Positions 33,336 to 42,686 of a DNA stretch of 64,000 nucleotides are shown one piece after another. A program made the position numbers and the translations under genes. Below the pieces are notes generated by a model that was not told where the DNA came from, did not search any database, and worked only from the letters and a program-made list of their open reading frames with translations. Source of the DNA: Poindextera sp035604135 (GTDB lineage: Bacteria > Pseudomonadota > Alphaproteobacteria > Caulobacterales > Caulobacteraceae); NCBI GenBank assembly GCA_035604135.1, contig DATNJB010000085.1, positions 1 through 64,000 on the forward strand. The letters run 5' to 3'. Numbering within the stretch: the first letter of the stretch is position 1; every line of letters begins with the position of its first letter.

Positions 33336-35408
33336 CTACCCCGCCGCTTGGCCCCCGTCGGGGCGCCAGTCGAAGAGCGCTTGCAATGTGCGGACGGCCC
33401 GGCCGCGGGGGCTGGTGAGGTCGGGGTCGCGGCTCAGCAGCAGGCGTGCGTCGTCGGCGGCGACGGCGATAAGGTCGCGGTGGGCGGCGGGGTCGGCGAG
33501 CCGATAGGCGGGAAAGCCGCTCTGCTTCAGGCCCAGCGGATCGCCGCCGCCGCGCAGCTCGAGGTCCTTCTCCGCGATCAGGAAGCCGTCGTCGGTGCGC
33601 CTGAGGATATCCAGCCTGGACTGTGCAAGCGCGCTGAGCGGCGGGTCGTAGAGCAGGACGCAGGCGCTCTCTGCCTGCCCGCGCCCGACCCGCCCGCGCA
33701 GCTGGTGCAGCTGGGCGAGGCCAAAGCGCTCGGCCTGCTCGATGACCATGATCGAGGCGGCCGGCACGTCGACGCCGACCTCGACCACGGTGGTGGCGAC
33801 CAGGAGCTTGATGCGGCCCTCGGCGAAGGCGGCCATGACCGCGTCCTTCTCGGCCGGCTTCAGCTGGCCGTGCACCAGCCCGACCTCTGGACCCAGCACT
33901 CGGCGCAGCGCCGCGGCGCGCGCTTCGGCCGCCGCCAGGTCGCTGTCCTCGGACTCGGCGACCAGCGGGCAGATCCAGAAGGCCTGCGCCCCCTGAGCGA
34001 TCACCGCGCGCAGCCGCTCGACGACCTCGCCGATCCGCGTCTTCGGCGCGGCGCGCGTCGCCACCGGCTTGCGGCCAGGCGGCTTCTCCTCCAGCCGTGA
34101 GATGTCGAGGTCGCCGTAGACCGTCAGCTCCAGCGTGCGTGGGATCGGCGTCGCCGACATGGCCAGCACGTGGGCGCCGGCGCCCTTGTCGGTCAGCCGT
34201 TTGCGCTCGGAGACGCCGAAGCGGTGCTGCTCGTCGATCACGGTCAGCGCCAACGACCGGAAGGCGACGTCGTCCTGGAAGAGCGCGTGGGTGCCGACCG
34301 CGACGGCCGCCTGGCCGGAGGCGAGGTGCGCGAGCTTCTCGGACCGCGGCGCGCCGCGGTCGCGGCCGGTCAGGAGCACGGTCTTGATCCCTTGCGCCGC
34401 CAGGGGCTCGGCGATGGTCTCGAAGTGCTGGCGGGCGAGGATCTCGGTCGGCGCCATCAGCGCCGATTGCAGTCCGGCTTGCGCGGCGTCGGCCATGGCC
34501 AGCATGGCCACCATCGTCTTGCCGGCGCCCACATCGCCCTGCAGCAGGCGCGACATGCGCTGGCCGGACGCGAGGTCGGCGCGAACCTCGCCCAGGCTCC
34601 GCACCTGCGCGCCGGTGAGGCGGAAGGGCAGGGCGCGTTCCACCGCCTCGGCCAGCCTGCCCGAGCGGATGCTGGGCGCCGCCGCCGCCTTCTGTCCCGC
34701 TTTGCGTTGCGCCAGCGCGAGTTGGTGGGCGAAGAGCTCGTCGTAGGCCAGCCTGCGTCTGGCAGGCGCGCTGGGGGCCAGATCGGCGTCGGTCGAAGGC
34801 GCGTGCATGGCCGCCAGCGCCGCGCGCCAGCCCGGCCAGCGCTGGCGGGCTATCCAGGCCGCGTCCTGCCACTCGGGCAGCTCCGGGGCGCGGGCAAGGG
34901 CCTCCAACGCCAGCTTGCGCACCGTGCGCGCGTGCAGGTCGCCGCTGGCCGGGTAGATGGCTTCGAAGCTCGGGATCTCGTCGACCTGCTCGGCGGGCAG
35001 GAAGTAGTCGGGATGGGCGATCGTGATCTCGTCGCGGAACCGCTCCACCTTGCCGCTGACCGCGCGCCGCGCGCCGGGCGGATGCCGCAGGGCCAGGTGC
35101 TCGCCGGCGCCGCGGAACCAGACCAGGAACAGGAACCCCGCCTCGTCGAGCGTGCGGATGCGATACGGCAGGTCGCGGCGTCCGGGCGGGAAATGCTTGT
35201 CGATGGCGACGACGAAGGTCTGCGCTTCGCCCTCGCGCGCCTCGGCCGTTGTCGCCCGCGAGCGGTGCACGATGCTGTGCGGGCTCACGAACAGCACGTC
35301 GCGCACATACGGTCCCGCCAACCGCTCCAGCGTGGGCGCGAGCTTCGGCCCGACGCCCTTCAGCGAGGCTGACGGCGCGAACAGCGGGAAGAGAATCTCC
35401 GGACGCAT
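33336..35408 (-). CDS. recG: ATP-dependent DNA helicase RecG
   Basis: A 690-residue branch-migration helicase that remodels stalled forks and Holliday junctions. It has the N-terminal wedge/OB region, Walker A GDVGAGKTMVA near residue 290, the DEQH box VIDEQHRFGVSERK near residue 391, SATPIPRTLELTVYGDLD (motif III region) and VGRGQAESACVLLYDPPLS near residue 585. ATG at 35408. Divergent from sdhE across a 62-nt gap. Confidence 0.97.
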   Translation of the reverse strand: MRPEILFPLFAPSASLKGVGPKLAPTLERLAGPYVRDVLFVSPHSIVHRSRATTAEAREGEAQTFVVAIDKHFPPGRRDLPYRIRTLDEAGFLFLVWFRGAGEHLALRHPPGARRAVSGKVERFRDEITIAHPDYFLPAEQVDEIPSFEAIYPASGDLHARTVRKLALEALARAPELPEWQDAAWIARQRWPGWRAALAAMHAPSTDADLAPSAPARRRLAYDELFAHQLALAQRKAGQKAAAAPSIRSGRLAEAVERALPFRLTGAQVRSLGEVRADLASGQRMSRLLQGDVGAGKTMVAMLAMADAAQAGLQSALMAPTEILARQHFETIAEPLAAQGIKTVLLTGRDRGAPRSEKLAHLASGQAAVAVGTHALFQDDVAFRSLALTVIDEQHRFGVSERKRLTDKGAGAHVLAMSATPIPRTLELTVYGDLDISRLEEKPPGRKPVATRAAPKTRIGEVVERLRAVIAQGAQAFWICPLVAESEDSDLAAAEARAAALRRVLGPEVGLVHGQLKPAEKDAVMAAFAEGRIKLLVATTVVEVGVDVPAASIMVIEQAERFGLAQLHQLRGRVGRGQAESACVLLYDPPLSALAQSRLDILRRTDDGFLIAEKDLELRGGGDPLGLKQSGFPAYRLADPAAHRDLIAVAADDARLLLSRDPDLTSPRGRAVRTLQALFDWRPDGGQAAG

Positions 35409-35470
35409 GCCTTGCGCAGCATATAGTGCAGGTGGCGGCGGTTGCGCGGGCGTTCTATATGCGCCTTCCC

Positions 35471-35737
35471 ATGCCTGACGCCCGCCTCGACAAACTGCGC
35501 TATCGCGCCTGGCGGCGAGGGTTTCGCGAGGCCGACCTCATCCTTGGCAGCTTTGCCGACGCGCGGCTCGCCGGCCTCGACCCCGCCGCGGTCGACGCCT
35601 TCGAACACCTGCTCGACCAGCCGGACCAGGACGTGTGGGATTGGGTGGTGCTCAACGTTCCTGCGCCGCCGTCCATCGACAGCGGCCTCATCGCGCAGAT
35701 CCGCGCCTTCGACGTCAGCGGGGCGCTCCGCCGATGA
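35471..35737 (+). CDS. sdhE: succinate dehydrogenase assembly factor SdhE
   Basis: An 88-residue protein of the SdhE/Sdh5 family, which helps attach FAD covalently to the succinate dehydrogenase flavoprotein. The diagnostic RGxxE motif is RGFRE near residue 16, followed by ADLILGSFADARLAGL and the acidic DQPDQDVWDWV. An ATG four codons upstream (35459) is also possible; neither has a clear ribosome-binding site. Its stop overlaps the mfd start as ATGA, a pairing common in alphaproteobacteria. Confidence 0.93.
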   Translation: MPDARLDKLRYRAWRRGFREADLILGSFADARLAGLDPAAVDAFEHLLDQPDQDVWDWVVLNVPAPPSIDSGLIAQIRAFDVSGALRR

Positions 35738-38700
35738 GCCTGATCGAGCGCGAGCGCGCGGACCTGAGCAGCGTGGCGTTCGCGCCAGGCGCGCTCGAGC
35801 TTACCGGCGCCCCGGAGGGGTTCGATGCGCTGGCGGTCGCCGACATGACCCGCGCGCGGGGCGGCCTGACGGTCTTCGTCGCCCGCGACGGCGCGCGCGC
35901 TCAGGCCTTCGCCGACGCTTTCGACTTCTTCGCTCCGGATACCGAGCTGATCGCCTTCCCTGCCTGGGATTGCCTGCCCTACGACCGCATGAGCCCGTCA
36001 TCGGGCATCGCCGCGCGCCGGGTGGCTGCGCTGGCGCGGCTGGCCAAGGGCGACGGCGAGGGACCGCGCGTCCTTGTCACGCCGGCCCACGCCTTGATGC
36101 AGCGCGTGCCGCCTCGCGCGATCCTGGGCGAGGCCGGGTATGCCGCCCGGGCCGGGCAGGAGGTCGATCTTGCCGGCCTCGAACGCTACCTCGCCGTCAA
36201 CGGCTACCAGCGCGCCTCGACCGTCAGCGAGCGCGGCGAGTTCGCCATCCGTGGCGGCGTGATCGACGTCTTTCCACCGGGTGCGGACGAGCCGGTCCGC
36301 CTCGACTTGTTCGGCGATGTGCTCGAGACCATCCGCACCTTCGACCCGGTGTCGCAGCGCTCGACCGGCCGGCTCAATTCGATCGAGCTCATGCCGGTGT
36401 CGGAGGTGCTGCTCGACAACGACTCAATCGCCCGCTTCCGCCATGCTTACGGCTCGGCGTTCGGCGCCACGAGCGAGGACCCGCTGTTCGCGACGGTCAG
36501 CGAGGGCGGCCGGCGCGGCGGCATGGAGCACTTCCTGCCGCTGTTCTACCCCAAGCTCGAGACGCTGTTCGACTACCTGCCCGCCGATGCCTTGATCGCC
36601 CTCGACCATCTCGCCGATGCAGCACGCGACGAACGCCTGGCGATGATCGCGGACGCGTTCGAGGCGCGGATCGATGCCGACAAGGCGCGCGGGGCCCATC
36701 ATCCGCTGCCGCCCGACGCGCTCTATCTCACCCCAGTCGAGTGGGACGCGCGGCTCGCCGTCCATCCGTCGCGCCGGTTCACGCCATTCGAGCACGAGGG
36801 CGCCGCCGACAAGGTCGACCTGGGCGCCAAGCTCGGCCGCACCTTCGCCGCCGAACGGGCCGCCGAGACGACCAACCTGTTCGAAGCGACCGTCGACCAT
36901 GCGCGGCGGCTCACCGCCGCCGGCAAGCGCGTGCTCTTCGCCTCCTGGTCCGACGGCTCGTCCGAGCGGCTGGGGACCATGCTGGCCGACCATGGCCTGA
37001 AGGACATAGCGCTGGCGCGCGATTGGCCGTCTGTGCAGGGCAGGGACGCCCGTCAGCCGCTCCGGGTCGTCCTGCCGCTCGACGCCGGGTTCGAGACGCC
37101 GGACCTGGCCGTCATCTCCGAGACCGACATCCTCGGCGACCGCCTGGCCCGCTCTGGCCGGCGGCGGCGAGCGCAGAACTTCATCACCGAGGCCACCTCG
37201 CTCGCCCCGGGCGATCTCGTCGTGCACATCGACCACGGCATCGGCCGCTACACCGGCCTGCAGACGCTGACGGTGCAGGATGCGCCGCACGACTGCCTGG
37301 CCATCGACTACGCGGAGGAGTCGAAGCTCTACCTGCCGGTCGAGAACATCGACCTCCTCAGTCGCTACGGCTCGGACGCCGAGGGCGTGCAGCTCGACCG
37401 GCTGGGTGGCGCGGCCTGGCAGGCGCGGAAAGCGCGGGCCAAGGAACGCCTGCGCGAGATGGCCGAGAGCCTGATCGCCATCGCCGCCGCCCGGCAGCTG
37501 AAGGCCATCCCCGAGATCGATCCGCCGGCGGGGCTGTTCGACGAGTTCTGCGCCCGCTTCCCCTACGAGGAGACCGACGACCAGCTGTCGACGATCGGCG
37601 ACGTGCTGACCGATCTGGCGTCCGGCCATCCCATGGACCGACTGGTCTGCGGCGACGTGGGCTTCGGCAAGACCGAGGTCGCGCTCCGCGCCGCCTTCGT
37701 GGTGGCGATGAGCGGCCGGCAGGTCGCGGTTGTCTGCCCGACCACGCTGCTCGCGCGCCAGCACTTCACGACCTTCACCGAGCGCTTCCACGGCTGGCCG
37801 GTGCGGGTGAGCCGCCTCTCGCGCCTCGTTCCGGCCGCCGAAGCGGCCAAGACCCGCGAGGGTCTGAAGAAGGGCGAGATCGAGATTGTGATCGGCACCC
37901 ACGCGGTGCTGTCGAAACAGGTGCAGTTCCACGACCTCGGCCTCGTGGTCGTCGACGAGGAGCAGCACTTCGGGGTCAAGCACAAGGAGGCGCTGAAGAC
38001 ACTGCGCGCCGAAGTGCATGTGCTGACGCTCTCGGCCACGCCCATCCCGCGAACCCTGCAGATGGCGCTTTCCGGAATCCGCGAGATGTCGATCATCGCC
38101 ACCCCGCCGGTCGATCGCCTGGCCGTGCGCACCCACATCACCCCGCTCGACCCGATCGTCATCCGCGAGGCGCTGCTGCGCGAGAAGTACCGCGGCGGGC
38201 AGGCCTATGTGGTCGCGCCGCGCATCCGCGACCTGCCGGAGATCCAGAAGTTCCTGCGCGAGCAGGTGCCGGAAGTGAAGTTCGTGACCGGCCATGGCCA
38301 GATGGCGCCGACCCAGCTCGAGGACGTGATGAGCGCCTTCTACGACGGCCGCTACGACGTCTTGCTCTCGACCTCGATCGTGGAGTCCGGCCTCGACATC
38401 CCGACCGCCAACACACTCGTGGTCTATCGCGCGGATATGTTCGGCTTGGCCCAGCTCTACCAGCTGCGCGGCCGGGTCGGACGGGCCAAGGCGCGCGCCT
38501 ACGCCTACCTGACGACGCCGGAGCACCGGGCGCTGACCGCCTCGGCCGAAAAGCGCCTGCGCGTCATGCAGTCGCTGGACAGCCTGGGCGCTGGCTTCCA
38601 GCTTGCCAGCCATGATCTCGACATCCGCGGCGGCGGCAATCTGCTTGGCGAGGAGCAGTCCGGCCACATCCGCGAGATCGGCGTTGAACTCTACCAGCAG

Positions 38701-39225
38701 ATGCTGGAGGACGCGGTCGCCGAGCTGCGCGCCAAGGCCGGCGCTGGCGAGATCGTGCTCGACCGCGGCTGGTCGCCGCAGATCAACGCCGGTGCGGCCG
38801 TCCTCATCCCCGACCACTATGTGCCTGACCTGAACGTCAGGCTGGCGCTCTACCGTCGTCTCTCCGACGCCGAGAGGCCCGAGGACCGAGAGGCGCTGGC
38901 GGCCGAAATGATCGACCGCTTCGGTCCGCTGCCGCCCGAGACCGGCCAGCTCCTCAAGGTCGTCGCCATCAAGGGCCTCTGCCGGCAGGCGAACGTTGCG
39001 AAGATCGACGTGGGTCCAAAGGGCGCCGCCATCAGTTTCCGCGACAACCACTTCGCCCACCCGACCGCGCTCGTCGCCTACATTCAGAAGAACGCCAGCA
39101 CCTGGCGCATCCGCCCCGACCAGACGGTGCTCGTCCGCGGGGAATGGGAGACCTCCGACCAGCGCCTGGGCGCCGCTGAACGCATCCTGAGCGAGCTCGC
39201 CCGGATGGCGGGCGCGGAGGGGTAG
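35734..39225 (+). CDS. mfd: transcription-repair coupling factor
   Basis: A 1163-residue Mfd, which removes RNA polymerase stalled at lesions and recruits UvrA. The N-terminal UvrB-like module is followed by the RNA polymerase interaction domain (APGDLVVHIDHGIGRYTGL near residue 491) and RecG-type helicase motor: CGDVGFGKTEVALRAA (Walker A, near 640), VVDEEQHFGVKHKE and ETSDQRLGAAE at the C-terminal end. Start ATG 35734 overlaps the sdhE stop. Two very long open frames on either strand over it are composition shadows. Confidence 0.97.
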   Translation: MSLIERERADLSSVAFAPGALELTGAPEGFDALAVADMTRARGGLTVFVARDGARAQAFADAFDFFAPDTELIAFPAWDCLPYDRMSPSSGIAARRVAALARLAKGDGEGPRVLVTPAHALMQRVPPRAILGEAGYAARAGQEVDLAGLERYLAVNGYQRASTVSERGEFAIRGGVIDVFPPGADEPVRLDLFGDVLETIRTFDPVSQRSTGRLNSIELMPVSEVLLDNDSIARFRHAYGSAFGATSEDPLFATVSEGGRRGGMEHFLPLFYPKLETLFDYLPADALIALDHLADAARDERLAMIADAFEARIDADKARGAHHPLPPDALYLTPVEWDARLAVHPSRRFTPFEHEGAADKVDLGAKLGRTFAAERAAETTNLFEATVDHARRLTAAGKRVLFASWSDGSSERLGTMLADHGLKDIALARDWPSVQGRDARQPLRVVLPLDAGFETPDLAVISETDILGDRLARSGRRRRAQNFITEATSLAPGDLVVHIDHGIGRYTGLQTLTVQDAPHDCLAIDYAEESKLYLPVENIDLLSRYGSDAEGVQLDRLGGAAWQARKARAKERLREMAESLIAIAAARQLKAIPEIDPPAGLFDEFCARFPYEETDDQLSTIGDVLTDLASGHPMDRLVCGDVGFGKTEVALRAAFVVAMSGRQVAVVCPTTLLARQHFTTFTERFHGWPVRVSRLSRLVPAAEAAKTREGLKKGEIEIVIGTHAVLSKQVQFHDLGLVVVDEEQHFGVKHKEALKTLRAEVHVLTLSATPIPRTLQMALSGIREMSIIATPPVDRLAVRTHITPLDPIVIREALLREKYRGGQAYVVAPRIRDLPEIQKFLREQVPEVKFVTGHGQMAPTQLEDVMSAFYDGRYDVLLSTSIVESGLDIPTANTLVVYRADMFGLAQLYQLRGRVGRAKARAYAYLTTPEHRALTASAEKRLRVMQSLDSLGAGFQLASHDLDIRGGGNLLGEEQSGHIREIGVELYQQMLEDAVAELRAKAGAGEIVLDRGWSPQINAGAAVLIPDHYVPDLNVRLALYRRLSDAERPEDREALAAEMIDRFGPLPPETGQLLKVVAIKGLCRQANVAKIDVGPKGAAISFRDNHFAHPTALVAYIQKNASTWRIRPDQTVLVRGEWETSDQRLGAAERILSELARMAGAEG

Positions 39226-39305
39226 GCCGCCTCAAGGCCAACTGGCGCGCGGCTGCGACCACGCCCAGCGACCTCGCCCGACCTGATCGCGAAGGCCCTG
39301 AGCGC

Positions 39306-39863
39306 CTAACTGATGATCGTGGGCATCGGCGGCGGGGCCGGCGGCTGGGCGCCGGCCTTGGCGGCGATCGCTTCGGCGAGCAGGCGCCGCGCACGCAGCC
39401 ACATCTCCAGCCCCTGGACCACCATCATCCCAACCGCCAGGAGAACGAACGCGTCGGCGATGGCGATGATCGACAGATGCGCGACCGAAGCGCTCTCGAG
39501 CGCTGCGCCGCGGAGCGCGTAGCGGACAACGAGCAACCCGAAGATGAACACCAGACCGAGTGGTGAAGCGCGCGCGCTGAGCTCGTGGGTCTCCGGATGG
39601 ACGTGGATGTGCATGGACTTGCCGCGCAGCCAACCCAGGCCGCCGCCGATGGCGAGCGCGACGACCAGCAGCGCGATGTTCGGGAAGTCGAGCGGCGGCG
39701 CCGAAGCGGTGAGCGCCAGCGCCATCATCGCTATGAAGATCGCCGGCCGGATCCACAGCCGCTCGATCCTGAGCGGCCGCGGCCGCGAATTTCTGAGGAT
39801 CAGGATCGGGATGACGATCGCCAACGGCACGAGCAGGCCGATCAGCTGCGGACTCAAGCTCAT
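39306..39863 (-). CDS. four/five-helix membrane protein, CcdC-like
   Basis: A 185-residue integral membrane protein with helices at about 7-22, 39-56, 65-82, 103-120 and 129-150. A cytoplasmic loop with GKSMHIHVHPETHELSARAS and the arrangement SRPRPLRIERLWIRP resemble the DUF1453/CcdC group, but I am not certain of the family. It begins eight bases after the popA stop, so the two are probably co-transcribed. The Pro/Ala-rich tail has no recognisable motif. Confidence 0.7.
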   Translation of the reverse strand: MSLSPQLIGLLVPLAIVIPILILRNSRPRPLRIERLWIRPAIFIAMMALALTASAPPLDFPNIALLVVALAIGGGLGWLRGKSMHIHVHPETHELSARASPLGLVFIFGLLVVRYALRGAALESASVAHLSIIAIADAFVLLAVGMMVVQGLEMWLRARRLLAEAIAAKAGAQPPAPPPMPTIIS

Positions 39864-39871
39864 GCGTGCGT

Positions 39872-41197
39872 CTATCCGGCCTTGAGCTGCAGCGCCGTCG
39901 CCGCCGCGCGTTCAAGCGCGCGGGCGGCGTTCTCGCCGGCCTCGACCTCGGCGACCCCGATGTCGAACTCGACCACGAACGGCGCGCGGTTCTCGCCGGC
40001 GTCGAAGGCGGTGCAGGCGATGACGGCGCAGATGCGCTCGCCGGCGGCCTGCGCGGCCGCCTGGCCGGTCGCCGGCAGCGCCAGGGCGAACACCTCTGGT
40101 CCGAGCCTGGCGGCGGTGTCCTCGACGCGGATCAGCCGGCCGATCATCGAGCCGATTTGCGGCGTCGCCCGGTCCAGCCAGCCGCCCTTGCGGGCCAGCG
40201 TCAGCTCCGGCCGGTCGGCGACGCGCAGCACGCAGAGCGACAACGGCCGCCGCCGCTGGCGGCTCGCTTGCACGAGCCGCGCGAGGTGGGCGGCGAACAG
40301 GTCGCGCGTGAAAAGGCCGGTCGCCGCGTCCATCAGGCCGGAGCTTCGCGCCTTCTCCAAGGCCTGGCGGATGGCGATCTGCCGCCGATAGGCGGCGGCG
40401 AGCTCGATCACCCGCTTGGCGGTCTCCAGCGCCGGCGTGTCCGGGGTCGCCAGGTCGGAGATGCCTCGGTGATAGGCCTCGGCCACGCCGATCTGGGCCG
40501 GGCTCTGCAGGTAGAGGAGGGCGGGGATGTGGTAGAGCCGGGTATTGCGCCGCATGCCGGTGGCGATCGAGAGCGCCTCCGACTGGTTCTCGCCGGCCCA
40601 GAGCGCGACCGCATCGAACGTGCGCTCGTGCAGGTAGTCGAAGGCGGTGTAGGCGGTGAACGCGCCCACCACCTCAGCGCCGGTGCGGGCGAGGGCGTTC
40701 GACAGCGCCAGGAACTCGGGCGCCGGCTCGCCGACCGCCAGGATGCGCAACGGGCTCGCCGCCTCGGTCGGCACTTCGAGCCGGCGTCCGCGTTCGGCGA
40801 AGGTTTCCCGCCGGAGCTCGAACTCCTCTTCGGCGATCGCCATGCGCACGAGAGATTCGAGCCGGAGCGCGGCTTGCGCCGGATGCAGCGGCGGCGCCAG
40901 CGTCAGATCGAGGTTGTCGGTCGGCGCCCCGGGTTCTGGCTCGCCGATGGCGATCACCGGCAGGCGGCGCGGTGCGTAGGCCGCCTTCAGCCGCCGCGCC
41001 AGCGTCGGCGCATCCTGCGGCCCCGTGGTGGCGTCCACGATCGCGGCTTCGATCTCCATGTCGGCCAGGGCGGCCAGGGCGGCGTAGGGACCTCTCGCCG
41101 TGAGCGTGCGCCAGCCCAGCCGGTCGAGCCCTTCGGCCAGCGGCCCCGCAAGGGCGTCATCGCGGGCGACGATCAGAACGCGCGCTCGGACCGACAA
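39872..41197 (-). CDS. popA: PopA-like c-di-GMP effector (REC-REC-degenerate GGDEF)
   Basis: A 441-residue protein with two receiver-like domains (about 4-125 and 150-265) and a GGDEF-type domain (about 285-440). Asp55 (AAIVDATTG) is the phospho-acceptor position of the first receiver. The active-site loop reads RLGPEVF at 364-370 instead of GGDEF, so no cyclase activity is expected, while the I-site R357-V-E-D360 is intact for c-di-GMP binding. These match Caulobacter PopA, which helps deliver CtrA to ClpXP during the cell cycle. The start is TTG 41197 with a purine-rich AAGGGAAG upstream. Confidence 0.88.
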   Translation of the reverse strand: MSVRARVLIVARDDALAGPLAEGLDRLGWRTLTARGPYAALAALADMEIEAAIVDATTGPQDAPTLARRLKAAYAPRRLPVIAIGEPEPGAPTDNLDLTLAPPLHPAQAALRLESLVRMAIAEEEFELRRETFAERGRRLEVPTEAASPLRILAVGEPAPEFLALSNALARTGAEVVGAFTAYTAFDYLHERTFDAVALWAGENQSEALSIATGMRRNTRLYHIPALLYLQSPAQIGVAEAYHRGISDLATPDTPALETAKRVIELAAAYRRQIAIRQALEKARSSGLMDAATGLFTRDLFAAHLARLVQASRQRRRPLSLCVLRVADRPELTLARKGGWLDRATPQIGSMIGRLIRVEDTAARLGPEVFALALPATGQAAAQAAGERICAVIACTAFDAGENRAPFVVEFDIGVAEVEAGENAARALERAAATALQLKAG

Positions 41198-41343
41198 CAG
41201 CTTCCCTTCCGTCTTGACGCCGCGGCGCCGTTTTCGCCGTCGCGCAACTGGACTAGCGTGGACTCAGGGCCCGCCGCCACCATAGCAGAGGCGCCGCAAG
41301 GCGGTAGCGATTCGGCGGCCCTCACCAAGGTGGGAGCGCCAGC

Positions 41344-42471
41344 ATGGGCCAGGGGCCTTTATCGGGATTGAAGATCGTCGAATTCGCCGGCATCGGGCCG
41401 GGTCCGTTCTGCGGCATGCTTTTGTCGGACCTCGGCGCGGACGTGGTTCGCATCGACCGCAAGGGCTCGGGCCGGGGGTCAAAGTTCGACGTGACCAGCC
41501 GCGGACGGCGTTCGGTCGCACTCGACCTGAAGACCCCGCAGGCCGTCGAAGCCTGCCTGACGCTCATGCAGCGCGCCGACGCGGTGTTCGAGGGCTTCAG
41601 GCCCGGCGTGATGGAGCGTCTAGGCCTCGGTCCCGAGATCGCGCTCAAGCGCAACCCGAGGCTCGTCTACGGCCGCATGACGGGCTGGGGGCAGACCGGC
41701 CCGCTCTCGCAAGCCGCCGGGCATGACATCAACTACATCGCGCTCACCGGCGCGCTGGCGGCGATCGGCACGGCGGAAAAACCCGTCCCGCCGCTCAACC
41801 TGGTCGGCGATTTCGGCGGTGGGGCGCTCTATCTCGCCTTCGGCCTTTTGGCCGGGATCATCCACGCGCGGGCGACCGGCGTGGGGCAGGTGGTCGACTG
41901 CGCCATGACCGACGGGTCGGCCTCGCTGATGGCCATGTTCTACGGGATGACCGCCTCCGGTATGTGGCGCACTGGGCGCAGCGCCAACATGCTGGATGGC
42001 GGCGCGCAGTTCTACGACGTCTATCAGTGCAAGGACGATAAGTGGATCGCACTCGGATCAATTGAGCCTCAATTTTACGCACTACTACTTGAGAAGACGG
42101 GGATAAACGATCCACAGTTCAAGGCGCAGATGAACCGCGAAGACTGGCCCGAGCTGAAGCGCAAACTGGCCACGGTGATCAGGACCCGCACCCGCGACGA
42201 GTGGGAGGAGATCATGGGCGGCTCCGACGTCTGTTTCGCGCCGGTTTTGGGCATCGACGAGGCGCCCAGTCACCCGCACAACGCCGCCCGGCAGACTTTC
42301 GTGACCGTCGAGGGGGTGGTGCAGCCGGCGCCGGCCCCGCGGTTCTCGGCTTCACCCTCCGGCCCACCGGCGCCGCCGCCCGCGATCGGGGCGCACAACC
42401 GTGAGGCCCTGGCCGACTGGGGCTTCGACGCCGAGACGATAACGGCGTTGGAGTCGGTTGCGGCGCTCTGA
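41344..42471 (+). CDS. CaiB/BaiF-type CoA transferase (alpha-methylacyl-CoA racemase-like)
   Basis: A 375-residue family III CoA transferase fold. The N-terminal GLKIVEFAGIGPGPFCGMLL and the segment GHDINYIALTGALAAIG (near residue 128), which holds the catalytic His/Asp pair, together with GGGALYLAFGLLAGI, fit alpha-methylacyl-CoA racemase better than formyl-CoA transferase. It would epimerise 2-methyl-branched acyl-CoAs for beta-oxidation. Divergent from popA across 146 bases. Confidence 0.88.
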   Translation: MGQGPLSGLKIVEFAGIGPGPFCGMLLSDLGADVVRIDRKGSGRGSKFDVTSRGRRSVALDLKTPQAVEACLTLMQRADAVFEGFRPGVMERLGLGPEIALKRNPRLVYGRMTGWGQTGPLSQAAGHDINYIALTGALAAIGTAEKPVPPLNLVGDFGGGALYLAFGLLAGIIHARATGVGQVVDCAMTDGSASLMAMFYGMTASGMWRTGRSANMLDGGAQFYDVYQCKDDKWIALGSIEPQFYALLLEKTGINDPQFKAQMNREDWPELKRKLATVIRTRTRDEWEEIMGGSDVCFAPVLGIDEAPSHPHNAARQTFVTVEGVVQPAPAPRFSASPSGPPAPPPAIGAHNREALADWGFDAETITALESVAAL

Positions 42472-42534
42472 CGCAGAAAAAAATGCGCCGTCTTCAAGCT
42501 CGATTCAGCATGCCCCGCGCATAGTGGCGGCATC

Positions 42535-42647
42535 GTCGGCCGTGGTTCCTCCCTGTCCCTCCGGCAGCGGCCGACCTTGAGCGAAGGACGTTCCCCTGCG
42601 TCCCGGCGGCGGCGCGCTGTCCCTAGTGGCGGTGCGCCGCTTCTTTT
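42535..42647 (+). ncRNA. candidate small RNA or structured leader (three hairpins)
   Basis: The 215-nt gap after the CoA transferase gene holds three successive stems: GTCGGCCG/CGGCCGAC (42535-42542 with 42568-42575), GGACG/CGTCC (42586-42590 with 42599-42603) and the GC-rich terminator stem (42609-42640) with a T-run. This is the shape of a small RNA, but it could equally be the 3' end of the upstream transcript or a leader of the next gene. No convincing promoter is seen upstream and I do not recognise a known RNA family. Confidence 0.35.
42609..42647 (+). terminator. Rho-independent terminator
   Basis: GCGGCGC (42609-42615) pairs with GCGCCGC (42634-42640), and TTCTTTTT follows directly. 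It is the clearest intrinsic terminator in the window and would end transcription from the CoA transferase gene or from a small RNA before the BrkB-like gene, which starts 40 bases later. Confidence 0.7.
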
Positions 42648-42686
42648 TCGCGTCGACAAAGCGATGCGGGCGGCTATGTCGGGGGC

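Noticed and set aside
35442..38615. 1057-codon open frame on the plus strand over mfd, and 878 codons on the minus strand at 36424-39060
   Set aside because: Both overlie mfd, whose protein is complete and conserved. The products are Arg/Pro/Ala-rich, as expected for out-of-phase reading in high-GC DNA.
42472..42686. 6S RNA in the gap with three hairpins
   Set aside because: 6S RNA needs one long hairpin with a central bubble; here three separate short stems are seen and the outer ends do not pair.
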